Assembly (NCBI RefSeq): GCF_000442315.1
Contig: NZ_KE557321.1
Location: forward strand, 1 to 33,523
Origin: Rubellimicrobium thermophilum DSM 16684
Lineage (GTDB): Bacteria; Pseudomonadota; Alphaproteobacteria; Rhodobacterales; Rhodobacteraceae
Length of the DNA: 33,523 nt
Direction: 5' to 3'
Positions 24,797-33,523 of this stretch are shown in pieces. Every line of letters starts with the position of its first letter. Within the stretch, counting starts at the first letter, position 1. The notes beneath the pieces were generated by a model, which was not told the DNA's origin, made no database searches, and saw only the letters and a list, made by a program, of their open reading frames with translations. The position numbers and the translations under genes were made by a program.

Positions 24797-26023
24797 GTGA
24801 GACTGACTGCAAGCCTTCTGGGCGCGACTGCCCTCTGCGCGGCTACGGCCGCCCATGCCATCGACTTCGAGGTGTCCCACTGGTGGACCTCGGGTGGAGA
24901 GGCCAATGCCGTCGCCAAGATCGCCGAAGCCTGGGAGGCCACCGGCAACACCTGGGTGGACGGTGCCATCGCCGGCAGCGGCGACACGGCGCGTCCGATC
25001 ATGATCTCGCGCATCCTGGGCGGCGACCCGATGGATGCCTTCCAGTTCAACCATGGCCGCCAGGCCGAGGAGATGATCCAGGCGGGCCTGCTGCTCGATC
25101 TGACCGACGTGGCCGAGGAGCAGGGCTGGCGGGACATCGTCAATCCGCCCTCGCTGCTCGATGCCTGCACCTATGAGGGGCGCATCTACTGCGCGCCGAT
25201 CAACATCCATTCCTGGCAGTGGATGTGGCTCAACAACTCCGTCTACGAGGAGCTGGGCCTGCCCGTTCCCACCAACTGGGACGAGTTCGTGGACACCGCC
25301 GACGAGGTGCGTGCCGCCGGCAAGGTGCCGCTCGCCATGGGTGGGCAGTCCTGGCAGTCGCAGGGGGCCTTCAGCGTGATGGCCGTGGCGCTGGCCGGGC
25401 GAGATGCCTGGATGGCCGTCTATGGCGACAAGAATGCCGAAGTGGCGGCCGGGCCGGAATTCGCCCGCGTCTTCGAGGCCGCCGCGGCCGCGCGCGAGCT
25501 CTCCCGCGGGTCGAATGTGCAGGACTGGAACCAGGCCACCAACATGGTCATCACCGGCGAGGCTGCGGCCCAGATCATGGGCGACTGGGCGCAGGGCGAA
25601 TTCGCCATGGCCGGCATGGTGGCGGGCGAGGACTACACCTGCCTGCCCGGTCTGGGCGTCAATGCGCTGATCTCCACGGGGGGCGATGCCTTCTACTTCC
25701 CCCGTCAGGACGACCCCGAGGTGACGGCCGCCCAGAAGCAGTTCGCGGCGATGCTGCTCTCGCCCGAGGTGCAGGTCAGCTTCAACCTGGCCAAGGGCAG
25801 CCTGCCCGTGCGCGGCGATGTGGATCTCGCTGCGGCCAACGACTGCATGCGCAAGGGGCTCGAGATCCTCGCCCAGGGCAACACGATCCCTGACGGGAAC
25901 ATGCTGCTGACGCCCGACACGACGCAGCAGCTCAATGACCTGATTTCCGAATTCTGGGCCACCGACATGAGCGCGGCCGACGCCCAGGCGCGCTTTGCCG
26001 AGATCATCGCCAGCGCCGACTGA
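24797..26023 (+). CDS. Sugar ABC transporter substrate-binding protein (glucose/mannose-type, SBP family 1)
   Basis: A 408-residue binding protein starting at GTG (24797) after a GGGGGAGGAGAG ribosome site. The signal peptide (MRLTASLLGATALCAATAAH) ends AHA, with cleavage about residue 21. The mature start IDFEVSHWWTSGGEANAVAK, and the later segments PMDAFQFNHGRQAEEMIQAG and NIHSWQWMWLNNSVYEELGL are typical of the glucose/mannose group of family 1. Two Cys pairs (DACTYEGRIYC and YTCLPGL with NDCMRKG) suggest disulfides. The glycosidase downstream points to a beta-linked mannose- or glucose-containing oligosaccharide; this is inferred. Confidence 0.94.
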   Translation: MRLTASLLGATALCAATAAHAIDFEVSHWWTSGGEANAVAKIAEAWEATGNTWVDGAIAGSGDTARPIMISRILGGDPMDAFQFNHGRQAEEMIQAGLLLDLTDVAEEQGWRDIVNPPSLLDACTYEGRIYCAPINIHSWQWMWLNNSVYEELGLPVPTNWDEFVDTADEVRAAGKVPLAMGGQSWQSQGAFSVMAVALAGRDAWMAVYGDKNAEVAAGPEFARVFEAAAAARELSRGSNVQDWNQATNMVITGEAAAQIMGDWAQGEFAMAGMVAGEDYTCLPGLGVNALISTGGDAFYFPRQDDPEVTAAQKQFAAMLLSPEVQVSFNLAKGSLPVRGDVDLAAANDCMRKGLEILAQGNTIPDGNMLLTPDTTQQLNDLISEFWATDMSAADAQARFAEIIASAD

Positions 26024-26031
26024 TGTCTGCC

Positions 26032-26064
26032 GGATCCGGCCGGGTGGCGTGCCCGGCCGGATCC
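26032..26064 (+). promoter_or_regulatory. Strong intergenic hairpin between binding protein and permease
   Basis: GGATCCGGCCGGG (26032-26044) pairs perfectly with CCCGGCCGGATCC (26052-26064), a 13-bp stem with a 7-base loop. It sits just after the binding-protein stop and before the permease ribosome site (GGGAGG). Such hairpins usually protect the upstream mRNA from 3' decay or partly terminate transcription, giving more binding protein than permease. Confidence 0.7.
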
Positions 26065-26083
26065 CCGATCAGGGAGGTTTCCG

Positions 26084-27025
26084 ATGGCCGTGACGGATCA
26101 GGCCGCCGCTTCCCCTGTGCGCGGCGCCTCTGCGGCGCCTCTGCGCAGGCCGATGCGGCTCTTCCGCAACCTGTCGGCCAAGATCGCCACATTGCCGATG
26201 ATCCTGACGGCGACGGTGATCTTCGTCGGCTGCACCGGCTGGACGGTGGTGCATTCCTTCACCAGTTCCCGCCTGCTGCCCCGGCTCGATTTCGTCGGGC
26301 TCGATCAGTATGACCGGCTCTGGTCCACGCCGAAATGGTATGTGGCGATCCAGAACCTGGCCGTGTTCGGCGTGCTGTCGCTGATCTTCAGCCTGGTCAT
26401 CGGCTTCGTGCTGGCGGCGCTGCTCGATCGCAAGGTGCGCGGCGAGGACGTGTTCCGCACCATCTTCCTCTATCCCTTCGCGCTGTCCTTCGTGGTGACG
26501 GGCCTTGTCTGGCAATGGCTGCTCAACCCCGAGCTGGGCATCCAGGGCGTGGTGCGGGATCTGGGCTGGACCTCCTTCACCTTCGATCCGCTCTACAATC
26601 GCGATCTGGTCATCTACGGCCTGCTGATCGCGGCCCTCTGGCAGGGCACGGGACTTGTCATGTGCATCATGCTGGCCGGGCTGCGCAGCGTGGATGACGA
26701 GATCTGGAAGGCCGCGCGGGTGGACGGCATCCCCACCTGGAAGACCTATACCCATGTCATCATCCCGATGATGCGGCCGGTCTTCGTCACCGCGCTGGTC
26801 CTGATCGCCTCGGGCATCGTCAAGGTCTACGATCTGGTGGTGGCGATGACGCAGGGCGGCCCGGGCGGAGCCTCGGAAGTGCCGGCCAAATACGTGATGG
26901 ATGCGATGTTCGGCGCCCAGAATCTGGGGCAGGGCTTCGCCGCCTCGACGATGATGCTGCTGTCGGTGGTCATCATCCTCATCCCCTGGGCCTATCTCGA
27001 ATTCGGAGGGCGTCGGCGTGGCTAA
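26084..27025 (+). CDS. Sugar ABC transporter permease (MalF type)
   Basis: A 313-residue inner-membrane permease. After a cytoplasmic start, hydrophobic helices include LPMILTATVIFVGCTGWTVV, LAVFGVLSLIFSLVIGFVLA and TIFLYPFALSFVVTGLVWQW. The EAA loop at about 207-233 reads IWKAARVDGIPTWKTYTHVI. Helix content and length match glucose/mannose-type importers. The last bases overlap the proposed GTG start of the next permease (27018), consistent with coupled translation. Confidence 0.94.
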   Translation: MAVTDQAAASPVRGASAAPLRRPMRLFRNLSAKIATLPMILTATVIFVGCTGWTVVHSFTSSRLLPRLDFVGLDQYDRLWSTPKWYVAIQNLAVFGVLSLIFSLVIGFVLAALLDRKVRGEDVFRTIFLYPFALSFVVTGLVWQWLLNPELGIQGVVRDLGWTSFTFDPLYNRDLVIYGLLIAALWQGTGLVMCIMLAGLRSVDDEIWKAARVDGIPTWKTYTHVIIPMMRPVFVTALVLIASGIVKVYDLVVAMTQGGPGGASEVPAKYVMDAMFGAQNLGQGFAASTMMLLSVVIILIPWAYLEFGGRRRG

Positions 27026-27970
27026 TCCTTCCGCTGTCGCGGGGCTGGCGGCGCTGGACGCCAACCCGCCCCCCTGCGCCCCGGCCTGATGGACGGCCCG
27101 CGCGGCCCGCGCCCCCGGCGCATCCTGTCCCGCGGCAACATCATGCTCTACGGGACGCTGATCGTCGTCGCGATCTACTACCTGCTGCCCCTCTGGGTGA
27201 TGGTGATGACCTCGCTCAAGGGCATGCCCGAGATCCGCATGGGCAACATCTTCGCCCCGCCGGTGGAGATCACCTTCGAGCCCTGGGTGAAGGCCTGGGC
27301 CGAGGCCTGCACGGGGCTGAACTGCGACGGGCTGTCCCGCGGCTTCTGGAACTCGGTGCGCATCCTGGTGCCGTCCGTGGCCCTCTCGATCGCGGTGGCC
27401 TCGGTCTCGGGCTATGCGCTGTCGATGTGGCGCTTCCGCGGCTCGGAGACCTTCTTCGCCATCCTGCTGATCGGGGCCTTCATCCCCTATCAGGTGATGC
27501 TCTACCCGATCGTGATCCTGCTGCGCGAGATCGGCCTTTACGGCTCGCTCTGGGGGCTGGTGATCGTGCACACGATCTTCGGCATGCCGATCAACACGCT
27601 CTTGTTCCGCAACTGGTTCGCCGCCATCCCGGAGGAGCTGTTCAAGGCGGCGCGTGTGGATGGGGCGGGCTTCTGGGGCATCTTCCTGCGCGTGCTCGTG
27701 CCGATGAGCCTGCCGATCTTCACCGTCTCGGCCATCATCCAGGTGACGGGGATCTGGAACGACTTCCTCTTCGGCGTGGTCTACACGACGCCGGCCAACT
27801 ACCCGATGACGGTGCAGCTCAACAACATCGTCAATTCCGTGCAGGGGGTGAAGGAATACAACGTCAACATGGCGGCAACGCTGCTGACGGGCCTTGTGCC
27901 GCTGATCGTCTACTTCGCCTCCGGAAAGCTGTTCGTGCGCGGCATCGCCGCGGGTGCCGTGAAGGGCTGA
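27018..27970 (+). CDS. Sugar ABC transporter permease (MalG type), frameshifted near its start
   Basis: The clear frame runs from ATG 27089 (MDGPRGPRPRRILSRGNIML). The better start is GTG at 27018, seven bases after a GGAGGG site and overlapping the end of the first permease. From it VANPSAVAGLAALDANPP can be read up to a C6 run (27069-27074); seven C would join it to LRPGLMDGPRGPRPRRIL and give 317 residues. The core has about six helices (YGTLIVVAIYYLLPLWVMVM, ILLIGAFIPYQVMLYPIVIL) and the EAA loop LFKAARVDGAGFWGIFLRVL. Losing the N-terminus would remove only a cytoplasmic tail, so the permease may work in either case. Confidence 0.92.
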
Positions 27971-27971
27971 C

Positions 27972-29078
27972 ATGACCGAAACCGCTGCCATCCCCCCTCT
28001 TGCCGCTGCCTCCTCCCCCTCGGTCTCGATCCGCGGTCTGCGTCTGGCCTTCGGGGCGGTCACCGTGCTGCAGGATCTCGATCTGGATATTGCCGAAGGC
28101 GAATTCCTCGTCCTGCTCGGCTCCTCGGGTTGCGGCAAGTCCACGCTGCTCAACTGCATCGCGGGGCTGCTGGAGCCGACCGACGGGCAGATCTTCATCA
28201 AGGGGCGCAACGTGACCTGGCTCGAGCCCTCGGAGCGGGGCATCGGCATGGTGTTCCAGAGCTATGCGCTCTATCCGCAGATGACGGTGCGGGGGAATCT
28301 GTCCTTCGGGCTGCGCAATGCCCGCGTCCCGCGCGAGGAGATCGACCGCCGCGTGGCGCGCGCGGCCGAGATCCTCCAGATCGGGCCGCTGCTGGACCGC
28401 AAACCCGGACAGCTCTCGGGCGGGCAGCGCCAGCGCGTCGCCATCGGCCGGGCGCTGGTGCGCGATGTGGACGTGTTCCTCTTCGACGAGCCGCTCTCGA
28501 ACCTCGATGCCAAGCTGCGCACCGATCTGCGGGTGGAGCTGAAGCGCCTGCATCAGTCGCTCGGCAATACCATGATCTATGTCACCCATGACCAGGTGGA
28601 GGCGATGACGCTGGCCGACCGCATCGCCATCATGAAGGGCGGCCGGATCATGCAGCTCGGCACCCCGGACGAGATCTACAACCGTCCCGCCAACCGCTAT
28701 GTGGCCGATTTCATCGGCAGCCCTTCCATGAACTTCCTGGAGGGGCAGTGGGAAGGGGGCGCCTTCCGGGGCAAGGACATCCTGCTGCCCATCCCCGCCC
28801 GGACCGGGGGAACCGCGCGGCCCGCGATCCTCGGCATCCGGCCCGAACATGTGATGACCGGTCCGCTGGCCGAAACCGCCCCCCTGCGGACCGAAGTCAT
28901 CGTCGATATCGTCGAACCCATGGGCGCCGACACCCTGGTCTGGGGCGAGCTCGGCGGAAAACCCTTCCGCATCCGCATGGACGGCCAGGCCCGGGTCCGC
29001 CCCGGCGACCGCCTGCCCATCGGCCTCGATCCCGCCCGCGCCTCGCTCTTCGACGCCAGGACCGAGGAGCGGTTGTGA
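27972..29078 (+). CDS. Sugar ABC transporter ATP-binding protein (MalK/UgpC type)
   Basis: A 368-residue ATPase with Walker A GSSGCGKST (50-58), Q-loop VFQSYALYPQM, signature [15 protein letters not shown], Walker B VFLFDEPLSNLDA and switch His in VTHDQVEAMTLADRI. The C-terminal regulatory domain includes ILGIRPEHVMTGPLAET and VDIVEPMGADTLVWGELGG. The gene follows the permease stop by one base, and its stop overlaps the GTG start of the GH2 gene (GTGA at 29075-29078), linking transport and hydrolysis. Its core motifs closely match those of the ATPase at 19553, but the flanking sequences differ. Confidence 0.95.
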   Translation: MTETAAIPPLAAASSPSVSIRGLRLAFGAVTVLQDLDLDIAEGEFLVLLGSSGCGKSTLLNCIAGLLEPTDGQIFIKGRNVTWLEPSERGIGMVFQSYALYPQMTVRGNLSFGLRNARVPREEIDRRVARAAEILQIGPLLDRKPGQLSGGQRQRVAIGRALVRDVDVFLFDEPLSNLDAKLRTDLRVELKRLHQSLGNTMIYVTHDQVEAMTLADRIAIMKGGRIMQLGTPDEIYNRPANRYVADFIGSPSMNFLEGQWEGGAFRGKDILLPIPARTGGTARPAILGIRPEHVMTGPLAETAPLRTEVIVDIVEPMGADTLVWGELGGKPFRIRMDGQARVRPGDRLPIGLDPARASLFDARTEERL

Positions 29079-31480
29079 TCCTCGATCTGGCGGGGGAGTG
29101 GACGCTGGCCGATGCCACGGGGGCGTTCCGCTGTCCGATGCGCGTGCCGGGCGACGGGATCACCGCCCTGCACGCCGCCGGGCTGATCCCCGATCCCTAC
29201 TGGGGCCGCAACGAGGACGGGCTGCGCTGGATCGCCGGGCGGGACTGGACGATCCGCCGAACCTTCGTGCTCGAGCGGGCGGATGTGGCGCTCCTGCTCG
29301 AGGGGCTGGACTGCGTGGCCGAGGTGCGGGTCAACGGGCAGACCGTGCTCCAGAGCGCCAATGCCTTCCGCCGCTAGCGGGCGGATCTGCGGGGAATCGC
29401 CCGGACGGGCGAGAACGAGATCGCCATCACCCTCCGTTCCGCCCCGCAGGAGGCGGCGCGGCGGGCCGCGGCCCAGCCCTTTCCGGTGCCCTGGATCGCC
29501 CAGAACAACCCCGTCCCGCATGGCAACATGCTGCGCAAGCCGGCCTGCGACTGGGGCTGGGACTGGAACATCGCCCTTGTCCCCTTCGGCCTCTGGGGGG
29601 CGGCCCGGATCGAGCCTGCATCCGGCCCGCGCATCCGCCGCCTCGCCCTCTCGCAGAGCCATGACGGGGGGCGGGTCGTGCTGACCGTCGGGGTCCATAC
29701 CGACGAGGCCGAAGGCGCGCCCTTCGCCGTCACCTTCGCCGGGCAGACCATCGAGGGCTCCATCGCCAACGGCGGGGTGGCCGTCGCCTTCGAGGTGGAG
29801 AACCCCGCACTCTGGTGGCCGGCGGGCCTCGGGCCCCAGACGCTGCACGATCTGCAGGTGCGGGTGGGCGAGACGGTGGAACGGCGCCGCATCGGGCTGC
29901 GCCGGATCGAACTGGTCACGGAGAGGGACGCGGCCGGGCTGTCCTTCGGCTTCCGCGTCAACGGGGTGCCGGTCTTCGCGCGCGGGGCCAACTGGATCCC
30001 CGCCGATGCGCTGCCCGGTCGGATCGATCCGGCGGCGGTGCGCGATCTGCTGGAATCGGCCGTCGCCGCCAACATGACCATGATCCGCGTCTGGGGGGGC
30101 GGGCGCTACGAACCGGACTGGTTCTACGACGCCTGCGACGAGCTGGGCCTGATGGTCTGGCAGGACTTCATGTTCGCCTGCAACCTCTATCCCTCTACCC
30201 CCGCCTTCCTCGCCGAGGTGGAGGCCGAGGTGCGCGAACAGGTCGCCCGCCTGCACCATCATGCCTGCCTCGCGCTCTGGTGCGGCGACAACGAGCTGAT
30301 CGGGGCGCTCTCCTGGTTCGAGGAGAGCCGGCGCGACCGCGACCGCTATCTGGTGTCCTATGACCGCCTGAACCGCACCATCGAGACCGCCCTGCGGGAG
30401 ACGGATCCCCAGGCCAACTGGTGGCCTTCCTCGCCCAGCGCCGGCCCGCTCGATTTCCGCGATGCCTGGCATCAGGACGGATCGGGCGACATGCACATGT
30501 GGTCCGTCTGGCACGAGGGGCGCGACTTCGAACATTACCGCAGCGTCCGGCCCCGCTTCTGCTCGGAATTCGGCTTCCAGTCCTATCCTTCGATGACGGT
30601 GATCCGGCGCTTTGCCGATCCGGCCGACTGGAACATCGCCTCGCCCGTTCTCGAGGCGCATCAGAAGAACGCCGGCGGCAATGCCCGCATCGCCGAGACG
30701 ATGTTCCGCTATTTCCGCTGGCCGGCCGCCTTCGGGGATTTCGTCTGGCTTTCGCAGCTTCAGCAGGGCCTCGCCATCAAGACCGCGGTGGAGGCCTGGC
30801 GCGCGCTCAAGCCGCATTGCCAGGGCACGCTCTACTGGCAGCTCAACGATACCTGGCCCTGCTGTTCCTGGTCCTCGCTGGACCATGGCGGGGGCTGGAA
30901 GATCCTGCATCACATGGCGCGCCGCTTCTTCAGCCCCGTGCATGTCATGGCCGTGCCGGGGGCGGACGGGCTCGCCCTTCTTGCCGTCAATGATGGCCGG
31001 GGGGCGGTGGAGATCCGCGTCACCGCCCGCGCCCTCCGGCTCGACGGCTCGGCGCGCGCAATCGCCGCCGCGACCGCAACCGTGGGGACCACAGCGGCCG
31101 AACGCCTGCTGCTTCTCGATCCCGCAGGGATCGCAGGGGACGAGCTGCTGGCCTTCGCCTGGGACGCCTCCGACGGCACGACGGGCGAGGACATCTGGTC
31201 CCCCCGGCCCTGGAAGGCCTGGGAGCTCCCCGATCCCGGCCTTGCCGTCGAGACCGCGCAGGAGGGGGACGGGCGCCATGTCCTGTCCGTCGCCGCCCGC
31301 CATGCCATGGCTTTCTTCGTCACGGCCGAGGCCGACATCCCCGGCCGCTGGGATCGCGCGGCGATCCATCTGCATCCCGGCCGTCCGGCGCGCTTCGTCT
31401 TCAACCCCGCCGATCCGGCGGCCCGACCCGCCTTCACCCTGCGCGACCTGTGGTCCGCAACGATCCGAGGACAGACCTGA
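29075..31480 (+). pseudogene. GH2-family beta-mannosidase-like enzyme with an in-frame TAG
   Basis: One frame from GTG 29075 to 31480 gives 801 residues, the usual size of GH2 beta-mannosidases, but TAG at 29375-29377 stops it after 100 residues (ANAFRR-stop-RADLRG). At this place homologues usually have Tyr or Trp, so a single substitution is likely. The jelly-roll N-domain is LDLAGEWTLADATG, followed by GLDCVAEVRVNGQTVLQSAN. The catalytic barrel has the acid/base Glu407 in LWCGDNELIGAL and the nucleophile Glu498 in FCSEFGFQSYPSM. PACDWGWDWNIALVPFGLWG is also characteristic. There is no signal peptide, so it would act on imported beta-mannosides or related glycosides. Re-initiation after the stop could only make a protein lacking the N-domain. 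Confidence 0.9.
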
Positions 31481-32218
31481 TGCCCATCATCGCCTATCAG
31501 CTCTACTGCTCCCGCAACTTCCCGCCACTCGAGGACACGCTGGCCATGCTGGCCGGTCAGGGCTGGAAGGCGGTCGAGGGCTACGGCGCCCTCTACGGGG
31601 ATGCCCCCGCGCTGCGCGCCGCTCTCGATCGGCACGGGTTGTCCATGCCTTCGGGGCATTTCGCCCTCGCCCAGCTCGAGGAGGACCCAAGGGGGATGAT
31701 CGCCGCTGCCCGCACGCTGGGCATCGGCAAGGTGATCGTCCCCTGGATCGAGCCCGACCGGCGCGGGAGCGACCCCGATTCCTGGCGCGCCTTCGCCGCC
31801 ACCGTGGCCCGCGCGCTCGAACCCTTCCGCGCCGAGGGCTTCGCGGTCGGCTGGCACAACCATGACTGGGATCTGGCCGATCTCGGCGACGGATCGACGC
31901 CGACGGATCTGATGGCCAAGGCCGGGCTCGGGATCGAGCTGGATCTCGGCTGGGGTCGCCCGCGCGGGGCAGGACCCGGTCGCCTGGCTGCGCCGCCTCG
32001 GGCCCCGCATCCTCGCCGTCCATGTCAAGGATCTGGCCCCTGCGGGAACGACCGCCGAGGACGGCTGGGCCGATGTCGGCCACGGCACCCAGGCGTGGGA
32101 CACGATCCGCGCCGAGCTGTCCGCGCAGGGCATCGACCACTGGGTGGCCGAACACGACAACCCCGCCGACCATGCCCGCTTTGCGCGGCGCAGCCTCGAA
32201 ACCCTCTCTGCCTGGTGA
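31480..32218 (+). pseudogene. Sugar isomerase/epimerase-like TIM-barrel protein, frameshifted
   Basis: The start at 31480 shares a base with the GH2 stop (TGATG). The first frame reads MPIIAYQLYCSRNFPPLEDT to GWHNHDWDLADLG and ELDLGW. At a G4 run (31952-31955) the frame changes; three G would continue as VARAGQDPVAWLRRLGPRIL, VHVKDLAP and WVAEHDNPADHARFARRSLE, ending at TGA 32216-32218 (245 residues). The metal-site motifs NHDWD, ELD, VHVKD and AEHDNP mark a xylose-isomerase-like fold. It is shorter than, and distinct from, the 351-residue member at 22566. The oxidoreductase follows after four bases. Confidence 0.85.
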
Positions 32219-32222
32219 ATCC

Positions 32223-33377
32223 ATGACTTCCGATCTTCTTGGCGTCGGCCTGATCGGCTGCGGCAACATCTCCGAAGCCTATCTGAAGCTGGCCCCTCTT
32301 TGCCGGTTATGCGATCCGTGCCGTCGCCGACATCAATCCCGCCGCGGCCGAGGCCCGGGCCGCCCAGTTCGGCGTCCGCGCCCTGTCGGTCGAGGATCTG
32401 CTGGCGGCCCCGGATGTGGATGTGGTGGTGAACCTTACCGTGCCGGCCGCCCATTACGAGGTGTCCCGCCGCGCGCTCGAGGCGGGCAAGCATGTCTATT
32501 CCGAAAAGCCCCTCGTGCTGTCGCTCGAGGAGGGGGAACGGCTGCGCGACCTCGCCGCCGCAAAGGGGCTGCGCGTCGGTTCGGCCCCCGACACCTTCCT
32601 CGGTGGCAGCCATCAGGCGGCACGCGCGGCGATCGACGAGGGGCGCGCCGGGCGCATCCTCGGCGGCACGGCGCATGTCATGGGCCACGGGATGGAGGGC
32701 TGGCACCCCAACCCGGACTTCTTCTTCGCCCCCGGCGGGGGCCGGTGCTCGACATGGGGCCCTATTACGTGACGAATCTCGTCCAGATGCTCGGCCCCGT
32801 CGCGGGGGTCATGGCCATGGCCAAGGCGGGCTTTGCCACCCGCACCATCGCCAACGGGCCGCGCAACGGCGAGGTGATCCGGGTCGAGACGCCCACCGAT
32901 GTCCATGCCATCCTCGAGTTCCGCTCGGGCGCCACGGTGACGCTCGGCGCCTCCTGGGATGTCTGGGCGCATCGTCACCCCAACATGGACCTCTACGGCG
33001 AGACGGCTTCGGTCTATGTGCCCGATCCCAACTTCTTCGGCGGGACGGTGGAGATCCATCGCGGCAGCGGCGAGCCGGAGATCCTGACCCCGGATGCCCA
33101 TCCCTTCGGCGTCGTCAACTTCACCTTCCCCGACGGGCGCCGCTTTGCCAACTGGCGCGGGGCGGGCCTTGCGGACATGGTGGCCGCCCTGCGCGAGGGG
33201 CGGGCGCATCGCTGCTCGCTCGATCTCGCGGTGCATGTGGTGGATGTGCTGACGGGCATCCTGCGCGCCGGCGAGGAGCGGCGCTTCATCGCCATGAGCA
33301 CGACCTGCGAACGCCCCGCCCCGCTCCCGCCCGAGGCGGCGCGCGCCCTGGTCGTGCAGGAGCCGGTGGCGGCCTGA
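32223..33377 (+). pseudogene. Second Gfo/Idh/MocA-family oxidoreductase, two compensating frameshifts
   Basis: The protein begins MTSDLLGVGLIGCGNISEAY with the nucleotide-binding GCGNIS loop. The frame changes near 32294-32302 (C4 or T3 run, one base too many) to GYAIRAVADINPAAAEARAA and VVVNLTVPAAHYEVSRRALE, with catalytic Lys in SEKPLVLS. It changes back near 32737-32743 (one base too few) to PVLDMGPYYVTNLVQMLGPV. Corrected, it has 384 residues, normal for the family. The DMGPYY motif replaces the usual D-x-G-x-H seen in the copy at 20721, so the two enzymes belong to different subgroups. It is the last gene of the importer/GH2 operon. Confidence 0.88.
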
Positions 33378-33378
33378 C

Positions 33379-33413
33379 CGGCCCTTCGGGGCCGCCCGGG
33401 CCGTCCGGGCGGC
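33379..33413. terminator. Overlapping GC hairpins between converging genes
   Basis: CGGCCC-TTCG-GGGCCG (33379-33394) forms a 6-bp stem with a stable TTCG loop. GCCGCCCGG (33391-33399) pairs with CCGGGCGGC (33405-33413) over a 5-base loop. The two share four bases and so are alternatives. They fill the gap between the oxidoreductase stop and the converging minus-strand gene end; no T-run follows. Confidence 0.6.
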
Positions 33414-33419
33414 TCTCGA

Positions 33420-33523
33420 TCAGGCGGCGCGGGTGGGATTGGTCGGCTGCGGCTGGAGCGCCCGCCACTCGGCCCCGAGCCGTGCGACCAGCGCCCGGCG
33501 GGGGTCGTCGGCGGGCAGATCGG
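33420..33523 (-). CDS. C-terminal end of an unidentified protein (partial)
   Basis: The minus strand enters the window in frame with DLPADDPRRALVARLGAEWR then ALQPQPTNPTRAA and TGA (33420-33422). This is a typical coding C-terminus in composition and ends just before the hairpin pair, but 33 residues are too few to name a family. The alternative is a chance open frame in GC-rich DNA. Confidence 0.45.
   Translation of the reverse strand, partial: DLPADDPRRALVARLGAEWRALQPQPTNPTRAA

Noticed and set aside
26069..28249. 726-residue open frame on the minus strand
   Set aside because: It is opposite two permeases and an ATPase with clear EAA and Walker motifs; the His/Asp/Gln-rich product has no recognisable domain.
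28697..31375. 892-residue open frame on the minus strand
   Set aside because: It lies opposite the GH2 enzyme and ATPase, whose catalytic motifs are clear. Its composition is that of an antisense shadow.
1..33523. CRISPR array, rRNA, prophage module or defence system
   Set aside because: No regularly spaced repeats, no rRNA-like sequence, and no phage structural, nuclease or defence genes were found beyond the S24 fragment and IS relics.

Overview
The window is GC-rich DNA from an alphaproteobacterium. Gene content (tandem CUT1 sugar ABC systems, KduI/KduD, DUF1028 beside a dipeptide ABC system, a fused peptide permease-ATPase) and codon use suggest Rhodobacteraceae, for example a Paracoccus-like organism; the family placement is inference.

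Layout. (1) 1-2868 is a graveyard of mobile and plasmid-type DNA: a decayed hypothetical gene joined to a LexA-like S24 peptidase tail, a decayed IS3-family element (1085-2439) with about 40-bp terminal inverted repeats, and the start of a second IS3 orfA. (2) 2869-9055 (minus) is a dipeptide/oligopeptide ABC operon: binding protein, permease, fused permease-ATPase, ATPase and a GntR/FCD regulator, with ATGA overlaps at the permease-fusion and fusion-ATPase junctions. A DUF1028 gene diverges from it, and the shared promoter holds two copies of an AT-rich palindrome that is probably the GntR operator. (3) 9962-20599 is a uronide-utilisation locus. kduD and a LacI regulator (minus) diverge from a long plus-strand operon: GH105 unsaturated-uronyl hydrolase, kduI, a large unassigned carbohydrate-active protein, and a complete sugar ABC importer. 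Both hydrolase-like proteins lack signal peptides, so the model is import of an unsaturated oligosaccharide, cytoplasmic cleavage, then KduI and KduD feeding 2-keto-3-deoxygluconate metabolism. (4) 20721-33377 is a second sugar locus. Minus strand: LacI regulator, TIM-barrel isomerase, methyltransferase, Gfo/Idh oxidoreductase. Plus strand: sugar ABC importer, GH2 beta-mannosidase-like enzyme, a second TIM-barrel isomerase and a second Gfo/Idh oxidoreductase. Paired oxidoreductases and isomerases suggest oxidation or rearrangement of an imported beta-glycoside, possibly via keto-sugars. A minus-strand gene end lies at the right edge.

A dominant anomaly is the number of genes broken by single-base length changes in short runs of G or C (at about 6390, 14448-14486, 21800, 22335, 22370, 22405, 24662, 27071, 31953, 32295 and 32740). 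In each case one base restores an intact family-length protein, often with an ATGA-coupled start. Consensus homopolymer errors are the simplest explanation; recent pseudogenisation is the alternative. The GH2 gene instead carries a single in-frame TAG.

The best candidates for new biology are the unassigned 839-residue protein in the KduI/KduD/GH105 operon and the doubled oxidoreductase/isomerase sets around the GH2 enzyme.
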